From NCBI GenBank assembly GCA_040954595.2, contig CM082589.2, positions 3,472,001-3,536,000 of the forward strand: DNA of 64,000 nucleotides, read 5' to 3'. The DNA comes from Balanoglossus misakiensis (taxonomy: Eukaryota > Hemichordata). Below are positions 11,701-21,200 of this stretch, piece after piece. Position 1 is the stretch's first letter, and the number at the start of each line of letters is the position of its first letter. The notes under the pieces were generated by a model, which did no database searches, was not told the DNA's origin, and saw only the letters and a program-made list of their open reading frames with translations. Position numbers and translations under genes: made by a program.

Positions 11701-12349
11701 CAAACCATGATAAAAAAAAATGAACCCCCGAGTTTTGTATAATTGATCCAGTTTGGACTGAACGTCACTGACAATGTCTTATCTGATATTCTACTTTGAC
11801 AGATATCCAAAGCTGAGCGCCACTGAATTCTTCACTCCTGGCGACGCCAACGTCTCCAACTGCAAATGCTCTCCATTCCCCCAAGGCGTCTTCAGAGTCT
11901 TCAAGACCGGTGAAATGGTGGAAGAACTCTACATTGGTGGCTCGCTGGTCGTGCGCGCGGACACCAGAAACTTCGACGGCGACAACAACCCAGAAAGATA
12001 CGTCAACAAAGTCAAGAATCTGTTCCATCGCCATGTAAGTATTAACTCCTTGTAGTCAGCGAATTTGGCGGTGGCCGGTTATGACGAGAATAACAGAGTG
12101 CGCACAATGTTACTCCCTGAAATTATACTTACAATGAACTCGTCGGCTTTATTCCAGACTGGAATCGGCAAAGATGGCTTCTACGAACAACTCTTCACAC
12201 CAGAAATGTGGCCCAAGGTGTACCGTCCCTGGACGCAGGAAGAGATCGCCAAACAGACCGAGACGGAAATGAAGAAGATCAGCAAGGCCAATGAATTTGA
12301 ATGCAGCATATCCATCCTGAGACCAAAGATTGACATCAGTGATATGTGA
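8767..12349 (+). CDS. FOXRED2-like FAD-dependent oxidoreductase, copy 2 (614 aa, 8 coding exons)
   Basis: Coding exons: 8767-8782, 9061-9355, 9751-10054, 10283-10625, 10738-10983, 11293-11509, 11803-12034, 12158-12349. Introns are GT-AG, phases are consistent, and the coding sum is 1,845 nt. An in-frame TAA lies upstream of the ATG in the same exon (exon start 8733), which fixes the start and rules out a signal peptide in this transcript. The protein opens MAEKTDYEYIVVGAGPAG. It carries the second GGGNSAFEV motif at the end of exon 3 and the conserved THFVGHLRAVNNNVLDMYHL block. It parallels copy 1 exon for exon, except that one exon (11293-11509) corresponds to two exons in copy 1. Reaction inferred from family: FAD/NADPH-dependent redox chemistry; substrate unknown. 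The C-terminus (ends DISDM) lacks an ER-retention signal. Confidence 0.92.
9321..9602 (+). repeat. 94-bp tandem triplication that copies the end of exon 2 and its splice donor
   Basis: GATGAGCTCTTCCCAAATGC begins copies at 9321, 9415 and 9509, exactly 94 bp apart. The unit contains the last 35 coding bases of exon 2, the donor GTCAA|GTAAGT and about 59 bases of intron. Donors therefore occur at 9355, 9449 and 9543. Copies 2 and 3 share substitutions (GTGCCAGC, AGCAATAGCAG) absent from copy 1, so one of them was copied from the other. Confidence 0.95.
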
Positions 12350-12702
12350 AGGAAACGGTTACTCTGACAACACACGGTTTATTTTTCACAGAAACCCTTC
12401 AAAGCCAAACACTTGTTTGTATACGCCGCGCCTTTCCGATCACACTTCTAAATATATAATGTGTGAACATCGAAGTTGAAATTCCGCGTAGCTGAGGGTG
12501 GGGATTAAATTTTCATATTTGTGAACAAAAACTCTTTTCTTCACAGTACACGACTATAAGTTTGATTCATCAAATTAAATTATGTTCATGTCTTTGTTCT
12601 AGTGTGAAATGTTCTCAAAACAAAAAATACAATATAATACATTACAATACAGTACAGTACATGTATTGGTATATTCCTTCCCATCCTTATGAGAGTCTTT
12701 GA

Positions 12703-12708
12703 AATAAA
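12703..12708 (+). terminator. Candidate poly(A) signal of FOXRED2-like copy 2
   Basis: AATAAA about 350 bases after the stop at 12349. Plausible 3' UTR end; no transcript evidence. Confidence 0.35.
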
Positions 12709-12779
12709 TACTTTATAAATATAATCACATTGTGTCAATCGTTTTCCTGTCTCAGGCATGTATTTAAATCTCGAGGACA

Positions 12780-13373
12780 ACTTTAAAAAAGTGGTGGGGT
12801 GGGGGAGGGTCAGGTTTCAGAATGTCGGATAAGGGGGGTCTCATTTTAGAAGGGGATAGGGGGAGGGTCACATTTTTACAGTTCAGGTGTGCTCCGAATC
12901 CCCCCGGCCTGTAATTACTGAAGGCTCCCTAAGGCGATAAGTAATTGCGAGTTCAGGCACGGTCTTATGAATATGCAAGTCGAACTCATGAATAGGCCGA
13001 TAGGGCACGTCTAATCCGTTGTACGTTCTAATGTGTACCAGTGTAAAGGAAACAATTTTATCGCCACTGCGTAGGAGGATGTTGTCATGGTGAGCTGTAG
13101 GCCTAAAGCGCATAAATCTAATTCTGGGTGATGTTTGCGTTTGTGTGGGTAAGCTGCAATAGTTCTAGCAGAGGGTCGCGTTTTCGCTTTATGACTAAGC
13201 CCTCGGCCAGCTAATGAAAACAGGGGACCTACTGTTAAGTGAAGGAGATATTTTTAACACAATTGATGTTTATGCAAAGGGTCGCGGTGACCTTTCTGAG
13301 CCGTCTGCACCGCGCCAGACATTAACAGTAGCTGCTTATCACGTGATAATGGCGTTCGCGGAATAGACGTTAT
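12780..13373. other. Intergenic, G-rich start, no gene seen
   Basis: Bases 12790-12870 contain repeated G runs (GGTGGGGTGGGGGAGGG and similar). No coding signal found. Confidence 0.5.
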
Positions 13374-13966
13374 TAGAGAGGTTTAGTTACACGTAAATAC
13401 GTTCGATCAGTACGCGTAGCGTCATTGTCACGTGATAAGCAGAGGTCGCGTACGCGTAGAACAGACGTTCGGAACGGCAAGCGACGCTTCTACGCGTAAT
13501 CATGATTACGTGTAACATTTTTTCGGAATTTCTCGATATTCTCTCTTTAATTTGAGCGATTGATCTCTGCAGTGCAATTGTGATGTAGCCAGCATCCATG
13601 TTATCTAAAAAAATCTGCCATATGTGTTAAAACCGGCGCTATTTGGTGTTTTCAAAACATAAACACAAAAATGTATTCCCAAACTACGTTTTCAGTGGAC
13701 GCCTCGACAAAGACATCGAAAAACTTCACTAAACTATCTTTCCACTGCAGTCAAGAAACTTATTGCAAGGGTGGTGATCTTAGAGAATATTCATCACTCA
13801 CAAAATTTATTGAAGTGATAAATATTTGAATTTTCTATTGTTTTTAAATATTTTTGTTATTCAAAACGGACAACTAAACCGCAAAATTCACGCGTCGCTA
13901 CGCATACGCGAACGCCACTGCCTGCCGTCAGACGTACGCGTATTTACGTGTAACTAAACCTCTCTA
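13374..13966. mobile_element. 593-bp non-autonomous DNA transposon with 28-bp terminal inverted repeats
   Basis: TAGAGAGGTTTAGTTACACG opens the left end (28-bp repeat 13374-13401). Its exact reverse complement closes the right end at 13939-13966. TTAT flanks both sides, so the target duplication is 3-4 bp (exact length ambiguous). The interior has no ORF but many ACGCGTA/TACGCGT motifs near both ends, which may be subterminal transposase sites. Confidence 0.85.
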
Positions 13967-14033
13967 TTATGTATACAATCTAAACCCTGTAGAAAGCAAA
14001 GTAGGCTATTCATTAAAAAAAACAGCACATAGG

Positions 14034-14174
14034 TATGAAAGCCCGTTAGGGACATTTCCTAAAGCAAATATTTTTTTTTATCTCGTGAGCACGAGATACT
14101 AAGTCGTGAGCACGAGATACTAAGTCGTGAGCAGAAATATTTGCTTTACGAAATGTCCCTAACGGGCTTTCATA
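14034..14174. mobile_element. 141-bp hairpin MITE with 40-bp arms and 6-bp target duplication
   Basis: The left arm 14034-14073 opens TATGAAAGCCCGTTAGGGAC. It matches the reverse complement of 14135-14174 with a single mismatch. CATAGG occurs immediately outside both ends (14028-14033 and 14175-14180). The loop repeats CTCGTGAGCACGAGATACTA, itself nearly palindromic, about 2.5 times. Confidence 0.9.
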
Positions 14175-14699
14175 CATAGGGGCTTATGTAAAAAAAAAAT
14201 AACTCATTGTAAAATATGAGTGAAAATCTTGCATATGCATAGGGGTAGGCCTTCATGCTAACACATACCGCCAGGTAGCTCCAGATTAATGATGAAATGG
14301 ATTACAGTAATTTTTGGCCACCCTGGAATCGAAGCATTTTTTTTTTCATGTTGTACTGCAAAGGATAACAATTTTGACTGGCAATTTCTAATCCTCTACA
14401 ACCCTCCGGAGATACCACATGACCCACCCCTTGAAGCTGCTAAACATGCATGACAGTTTGCCGATACGTGTTTATCTTTTTAGAGACGAATAGATCAAAT
14501 GTGTATGTTAGTGGGGACACAGGGTGGGGTCTTTAGAAATCTGACATACATGTAAAAGCAATTTATCTAGGACGGGGAAGTCTACGTCTATGCACGGTCT
14601 ATGTCGGAGCTGCGCGCATACTCATTCAAGAAAAGAGCGGATGTATGCTCTGGAAATAGCGTTACCAAGGCGACTATTCCAGTAAACACGAGCTGAGTC

Positions 14700-14815
14700 T
14701 TATTCTTCCATCATACCCGGATACTGCTCGAGTCGAGTGTGTCATGTGTCGGCCTACTGAGAGTCAGTGTGAGGCCAGAGGGGCCATTTTCGACAGCTAA
14801 AGGGATAAGGAAGAG
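14700..14815 (+). other. Candidate first (non-coding) exon of the sulfotransferase gene
   Basis: A locally GC-richer segment ends in a good donor (AAGAG|GTAAGG) at 14815/14816. The next compatible acceptor of note is TTTTTTCCAG at 17701-17710, just before the sulfotransferase coding exon. The left boundary is arbitrary. Inference only. Confidence 0.3.
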
Positions 14816-17710
14816 GTAAGGATTGCAATAACGTTTTTTCACAGTGTTTAAAATTAGATTTGCAATTTGCGTGCGTGTTTTTCCGGTGGATGGTTAATGA
14901 TTTGATCGCTCACGTCGTGTGATTGTGGTACCGCCCTGGGCCTTGTACTGATACTGCATGCTGTGAAGTTGTGAATAGAGGTGCGGTTATTTGCATATCA
15001 AAAGACAGGTTTGTCCACAAGTTTTTTGTGTCCCCCCTCTCTTTGCCACGTCACGAATTTACGTGAAACGTCATCAAATTGTGAACCGGTAAGCATGAAC
15101 TTGAGAAAAGAAGATGGCGCTGCGTCGTGTGTTTCTACGTGAAGAGCGAAGGTGAAGACAGCGGATTTCATGTAAGGAGGTGTAAATCTACGTTTTTTTC
15201 GCATACAGTTCGTTAATTTGTGTTGTCCTTGTTAGCTGGGGGACCTAAACGTGTCTGTTAATTGTATCGCTTTTCTGAAATTGGGTCGTTGATTTTCACT
15301 AGTGTATGCAAACTGTAAGACAAGGAAGTACACTGTACTGTAATATTAGAGACGTGACGTTATTTATCACGGTAACCATACAGATTGTCATGCGCCAGTG
15401 ATTGTTTTTATTCGTGGACGTTTGTGTCGCCGTTATGTCAGGCAAGTGTGGAGAGTAAAACCTTGTTACTTGGAGCTGAACGCTGTAGCTCACCTGTACA
15501 CTGTCAGTGCGATTGTGTGACATGGTTGACGTACCGGCTGGGTGGGGCTTTGTTGTATCCATCAGAGTCCATGGTTGTATAAACAGAAAGGTCACCCAGT
15601 TTTTTTTTTTTATTAAAGTGGAAATAACATTTTAAAAAATAAAACACCTGCGTTTACATGCTTGTGTAGGGTAGGCTGGGTATATCCATGGAGGTATCTA
15701 AACACAAAATTTGTTATAATTGGGATCAACACAACATGTGACCTTCCTTCTGGAGCATTCACTGTTATAAGCTTCAATAAATACAATTTCCCAAGTTTTT
15801 GTAACAAATGAACAATTTGCTCATTTTTATGGTTGGTTATTTTATTGAAACCCATTCCACTCTGACATAAATAACTGATTTTACGCTAGATCCTCACAAC
15901 TTCGGGGAATAGCATTATGAAATGTATTTGCAAGGGTATATCATATCCAATTCGATTTTCCTTTCATTTGCCACCTTTAACCATAATGAATAATATTGGT
16001 TTATTTGTCTGAATGAATTGGGATTCAATAGTGTTTGCTTGTGACGTGAGTGGAATGTTGAAAGGGCTAGCCGGCTAGACTGTTTAAAGTTTTCCAAATG
16101 AAAGGCAGTGCGACCTTGACTATACCTGTATATTCATTCAATGTATATGCGCTGGGAACGCACTTCTTTTGTAGTACCTGTAGGCTGTTATATTCACTGA
16201 GTGAGTGGTGCATTTTTAATGTACTCTTTTACATCTCTGCTGAGTGACGTGTGGTGATTGACTGCATACGTGTCACGTTCCTTGTATTAGGAGCTTTTTC
16301 ACATTCAACTAGTTTTATAGAGCTTCAATGTTAGCTGAACCCCGCAGTGCCCTTTTCTATTAATATTTATTTTTTAAACTGTAGAGCTGAAAGTGTTTAA
16401 AAACTTAAACAGAAATCTACGCTAGTGAAGATGTATTGATGAAGATCCCTCAGGGCCTAAGGATAGGCCAGTGGTTGAAAACCCCTCCCACCCCCATGTA
16501 CCAGTGGTATCATCCAAACTTGTTATACATGTACATGTACTTTAATAGTCAAGGGTAAACCAGCATGGGAGTCCTAATTTAGAGTTTTCCATCCATCAAT
16601 TGATTGATTGTCATCATTTCAGTGTATCAGTACTACACAATAGGCTTGACCTCCGACATTTTAACAAAAGCATCACTTGATAGTATAGTAGCTGAGTCAA
16701 CAAGAGAATACATTAATAATTTTTACTGGTAGAAATACTGCCATATTCCAAGGAAGACTGGAGTGTTTGGTACATGTGTATAGCGAGTTGAAGAACTGTG
16801 ATAATGATATAACTTTAAGCTCACCCATATTGTTAGCAAAATAGGATATGTGTGAAGGTAAGAAAGTCTACTTTAAAACCTGATAAATTGTCCACTTAGC
16901 TGTGAATTGAGGTTACTAGTCTGTCAGTATAAAACAAATTATAACCATATGTTTTCTTAGCTTAAAAGGGGAGATTACCATATGGTAGTCTGGAGACTTA
17001 TTAGCACAGAAAACTTGTCTCTGAAATTCTCTTTTTCCTTGTTTGTTTGTGAACGCATACTTTGCCAGTTAGAGTAAAAACCAACAAAGCTTACAAAATG
17101 ATGTTGCGTTCAGACCAATGTGCCCTCTAACAAACATAATTTTTATAGATTTCTAGAAATTGTCTATGGGTCAACCCCCTTTAGGGAGTTTGTTTTAAGT
17201 CTGTGGCACGTCATGCATCATATGGGCTTAGAGGGCAGACAGGTTCATCTTGATAAAGGTCACATTTCAGAGGCAGTATTTATGTTTTACAAACAAGGAT
17301 AGGTTGAGTCTGGGTATTCATTGCACCCACCAACTTAAAGGCTTTGACCATCGCTATTAATTAACCTGTTCACCCTCTGTTCCCTTTTTAGAGGTCCAAC
17401 TCTACCATAGAAAACAATGGGTTTGGACTAAACCATGGTAGTGAAAGGGTTAAAAGGCAAATAGAATAACTTTGATAAAAATTATTTCTGTGGAAACTGG
17501 TGGCTTTTATCACTTGCACATATGCTGGGTTCACATCTAGGCCCATGGCTGGGCAAAAATAATTCTGATGATTGTGACAAGATAAGCTAATCTTCAGTCC
17601 CCGTTCACATTGTGTTTGGTACAGTCCTGGCCAACGTCGTCTCGCCAACCTTTGACCTTATAAAGCATTCAGGTGTTTTTGTAAAACTCTTGTCTTGTCA
17701 TTTTTTCCAG
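14816..17710 (+). other. Probable 5' UTR intron of the sulfotransferase gene
   Basis: AT-rich, with short chance ORFs and a poly-T run near 15601. It contains one copy of the TTAACC...GGGTTAA MITE (17361-17453). No coding exon recognised. Confidence 0.35.
17361..17453. mobile_element. Dispersed TTAACCCTTTCA palindromic MITE, copy 2
   Basis: Opens TTAACCTGTTCACCC, contains CCATAGAAAACAATGGGTTT and closes GTGAAAGGGTTAA. Termini are inverted repeats with TTAA at each edge. Confidence 0.65.
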
Positions 17711-17799
17711 ACACCAGGCAATAATACAGAGGGTGGGCAAAACACATTGATTACCGGCTTGGAACTTGAACTAAAGTCCTACATCTGTCTTCGTCCAAA

Positions 17800-19185
17800 A
17801 TGAGACTGCGCCGTGTTGCGTACGCATTCCTAATTTGCTCTTCACTGTGTGCGGTGGTTTTCGTGGTTCAAAATGTCAGGCACCTGGAGAACTTCGGTCA
17901 CATTCTACGTGATAAAAGCAGAGACCCACGGGAGGAGGAAATGGTTCGCAGCACTTCAGTCAGTTCCAAATTAACAAAGTATACGTCAGAAAATCACAGT
18001 AAACCGGAGATTACATCGAAGACGTCCGTCCGACCCAAGACAACGAATAGCAGTGCCCCTGCTGTCGTAGCCAACCAAACAGCTGCTGTGGTGGCCATCG
18101 TCGCGCACACTCCTGGAAAGACGGTCGAAGTTGTCCCCGCCGAGCCTGTCAAGAAACAACCGCTGACAAGCACACAAACACATGCCTGTGCCTTAAAATT
18201 GCAACAGATTGGCCGCCAGAGAATAATCAAGTGCACAATACTCTTCGGTTACATGAGCGAATGTTTGACAGCAAGTGCCATTGGCCAGGAACCGTTGCCA
18301 AATTTTTATCTCCGGTCGAGTGACGAGGGGAGCGAGGCAGACTACAAGCAAGCCAACGTGGGGTTTGTACACATGCCCAAATCTGGTGGCACCTCAGTGG
18401 AAGAAGTCCTAATGAGAATCCCTGGTCTAAATGTAACCGGCGACGTCATGGCCAAAAGGATAGCCCATTGCTATGAAGTGTACGCTGAGAGTAAACATCA
18501 GCTCGAGAAGAAGGATCCGCGACAGACGTTATACTTCTCCAAGCGCACATACGGTATACATAATTATGTCTATCCAGAAAGGCCATTTGCATATGTCACC
18601 TGGTTCAGAGAGCCAATCAGCAGACTAGTTTCGACCTACTACTATGCAAAGCGGAAGAACTGTTTCGGGGTTCATAAAATCTGCGTGAATTACATGGCCA
18701 AAACGCCGAGCTTGACGCACTATCTGCAGAAGCATCCGACCCTGCATTTCCAGGACATGGACAACTTCTACGTCCGACTCTTGCAGTACGGAGACTTCCC
18801 GCAAATCGATACGACCTTCGAGGACTGCTGCGGAGGGGTGGAACTGAAGGACGCGTTCAAAATACCGGCAGTCGAGGAAAAACACTACCTGATCGCCAAA
18901 AAGAACTTGGAGACGCAGATGGCGTTTGTTGGTATCACCGAAGATTTCAAAACTTCCCAAGACATGCTGGCTCACATTTTCAGCATACCCATCAAAGAGG
19001 AAGTGCATATTAACACCAACCCCCACAAGTACAACTTGTCAGACTACGAACTGAAAGAACTTCGTAAACGAAACATCTGGGATTTAAAACTCTATGAGGA
19101 TGCCATGGCGATATACCAGCGACAAAAGAAAGTTTATTTGGAGAGATATTTAAAAGTGAACGCCACCTCAAATACAAAAGAATAA
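17800..19185 (+). CDS. Golgi type II membrane carbohydrate sulfotransferase-like protein (461 aa)
   Basis: A single uninterrupted coding exon preceded by an acceptor at 17710. Residues 1-5 are basic and about 6-24 (VAYAFLICSSLCAVVFVVQ) form a signal-anchor helix. A Ser/Thr-rich stem with N-glycosylation sequons (for example NSS, NQT) follows. VGFVHMPKSGGTSVEE (P193-S199) is the expected 5'-phosphosulfate-binding loop. WFREPISRLVSTYYY (R270, S274 region) is the 3'-phosphate-binding motif of PAPS-dependent enzymes. The pattern fits the Sulfotransfer_2 group (heparan 2-O/6-O, chondroitin and uronyl sulfotransferases). I cannot assign the acceptor sugar. Expected role: transfer of sulfate from PAPS to a glycan in the Golgi lumen. 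It has no gene neighbour of related function. Confidence 0.85.
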   Translation: MRLRRVAYAFLICSSLCAVVFVVQNVRHLENFGHILRDKSRDPREEEMVRSTSVSSKLTKYTSENHSKPEITSKTSVRPKTTNSSAPAVVANQTAAVVAIVAHTPGKTVEVVPAEPVKKQPLTSTQTHACALKLQQIGRQRIIKCTILFGYMSECLTASAIGQEPLPNFYLRSSDEGSEADYKQANVGFVHMPKSGGTSVEEVLMRIPGLNVTGDVMAKRIAHCYEVYAESKHQLEKKDPRQTLYFSKRTYGIHNYVYPERPFAYVTWFREPISRLVSTYYYAKRKNCFGVHKICVNYMAKTPSLTHYLQKHPTLHFQDMDNFYVRLLQYGDFPQIDTTFEDCCGGVELKDAFKIPAVEEKHYLIAKKNLETQMAFVGITEDFKTSQDMLAHIFSIPIKEEVHINTNPHKYNLSDYELKELRKRNIWDLKLYEDAMAIYQRQKKVYLERYLKVNATSNTKE

Positions 19186-20511
19186 CTTCAGTCCCTTGTG
19201 TTGAGAAATGCAGAAATAACCAAATAACCAAGATATTTTTTTTATAACATGATTGTCCAATTTAAATCCGATCATTGCAATATCACAATACCAACATTAC
19301 AGTTGTCTTCTCAGGAGGTAAAGAAGTAGATGCCAAATTACAGAATGTTGAGGTCCAGGTTGACCATAGAAAACAATGGCGTTTGGACCAAACCATGGTG
19401 TTTAAAGGGTTAAATTAATCTGATGGTTGGCAGAAGATAATAGTGAACATTTGACACTGTTTATGTTTCCTGTTGAACCTACGGTACTGTACATGTAAGA
19501 ACCGAGCGAATCTTTGCTTGCAGGTATTAAACAAGGAAGGTACCATTTTCACCATTGTGGAGGGGAACAGCTGATTCACAGAACCAAAAGTACTTAAAAT
19601 GTAACCAAAATGAAGTTCTTGATGTCAATTTCGTGCCATGGCAAACCGTTTGTTGTGATGTGAACTGTTTTCACTACTTGGTCCCTCACAACATCATGTC
19701 TGGGCACTGCACTCTTTTGCAACTAAATTCTAAAGCTTAATGTATGTCATACTGAGGGCATCTCAATGGTTCTGTGAAGTCAATATATCCTCGTGACAAG
19801 CGGGGGTTATCCCGATGTTCTCAGTGAAAGGGAGACAATTTTCCACTGTCTCCAGTCAATACAACACTTATTTACCAGACTGATTTTATAGCACTATATT
19901 CGATAAAAAATAAAACATCACAAAAAATACAACTTTGTCCCTTTAGTGAAGTTGAAATACATATCGTAGTAAAGTGCCTTAGAATTGTAGCTTTCAAAGA
20001 AAATAATTTATCACACAATAATTCAATCAAAATTGTATGTGGCAATATTGTAAAAAAATGGCAATATTCAATGAGACATTTGCCACTTTTGTTAATACAG
20101 TTTATTGCAGTACTGTTGGCCTTCAGCCAAAATGTACAAAGCACTGCGATATATTGCTTTTATTGTTTTAAAATGTTTGTTTCAGAGAAACGGTTATTCT
20201 TTTCACGTTCCACTGGATCAGCTGCATGTTGTGCTTTGTAAAGTTGGTTTGAGAATTATATTGCGATATTTTAAGAAAAAATAAGTTGCCATGTAATTTA
20301 CCTTATATAATTGTAAGTATCTGACGATATATATCTACAATATACTGCGCAGTGATCTCAGGTTTGACGCCCCAGGCATCATCAAATAATTTTGTCCTTT
20401 GTGAACTATTTTGTGCTTAGTTGTATTAAATAATATTCAAATGAGAAAATTGTCTTGGTTTTGATTTTTACCTGGTTGGTACATGGCTGTTCTAATGTAT
20501 GACATTCGTGC
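19186..20511 (+). other. 3' UTR and intergenic sequence
   Basis: AT-rich, no convincing ORF. Several AATAAA-like hexamers (for example near 19908) could end the sulfotransferase mRNA; none stands out. Contains a partial MITE copy at 19351. Confidence 0.4.
19351..19413. mobile_element. Dispersed TTAACCCTTTCA palindromic MITE, copy 3 (partial)
   Basis: Carries AGGTCCAGGTTGACCATAG, GTTTGGACCAAACCATGGTG and closes AAAGGGTTAA. The left end seems lost. Confidence 0.6.
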
Positions 20512-20542
<31 letters not shown>

Positions 20543-20543
20543 A
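20512..20543. repeat. (GA)n microsatellite
   Basis: An AG/GA run interrupted by AAAG. Confidence 0.9.
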
Positions 20544-20942
20544 ACTGAATCGTGTTTATTGTACATTGAACACAAATGTATTTACACGGCATCGCCTATG
20601 ACTCAGATTTTTTATCAAAATTACCACTGAGGGCGCTATTTGAGCTCTGAACTGACGGGCAGACTGGCCTTGCTGTGACTGCAGGCGATCGTATTCGTTT
20701 CGATTAATGTTAGAAAATAGGAAAATTGAGTCTATCTCAACCATTTGGCTCATGGACAATGTGCGATTTAATATCAGCGTTCATCGTTCGCCCACATCGA
20801 CGCTTTCTACAAGGACACCAGAAAGTGGGTTGATGATTCTACGTGCTAGAATGAGATTTTTTATCATATGTTACCCAAGTTGAGTACGAGATGCAAGTGC
20901 ACAAATGTAATGAATGTTTCGTGCCACACAGGGCTTGTATCT

Positions 20943-21200
20943 CTGGGATGGGTTATAGTCCATGCATATGACCTGGAAACGCCAAAATGAGCAAAAATCA
21001 CAAAGTCGACAATTTGAGAAATTTTGAGCTGGGATGGGTTATAGTCCATGCATATGACCTGGAAACGCCAAAATGAGCAAAATTCACAAAGTCGACAATT
21101 TGAGAATTTTTGAGCTGGGATGGGTTATAGTCCATGCATATGACCTGGAAACGCCAAAATGAGCAAAATTCACAAAATTGACAATTTGACATTTTTTGAG
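20943..21200 (+). repeat. 86-bp tandem repeat, 3 units, at the left edge of the satellite
   Basis: CTGGGATGGGTTATAGTCCA starts units at 20943, 21029 and 21115, exactly 86 bp apart, and 21201 begins the main array. Shared blocks with the 88-bp unit (GGG-TATA core, CAAAGTCGA, AATTTG) show that this is a diverged relative. Confidence 0.95.
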
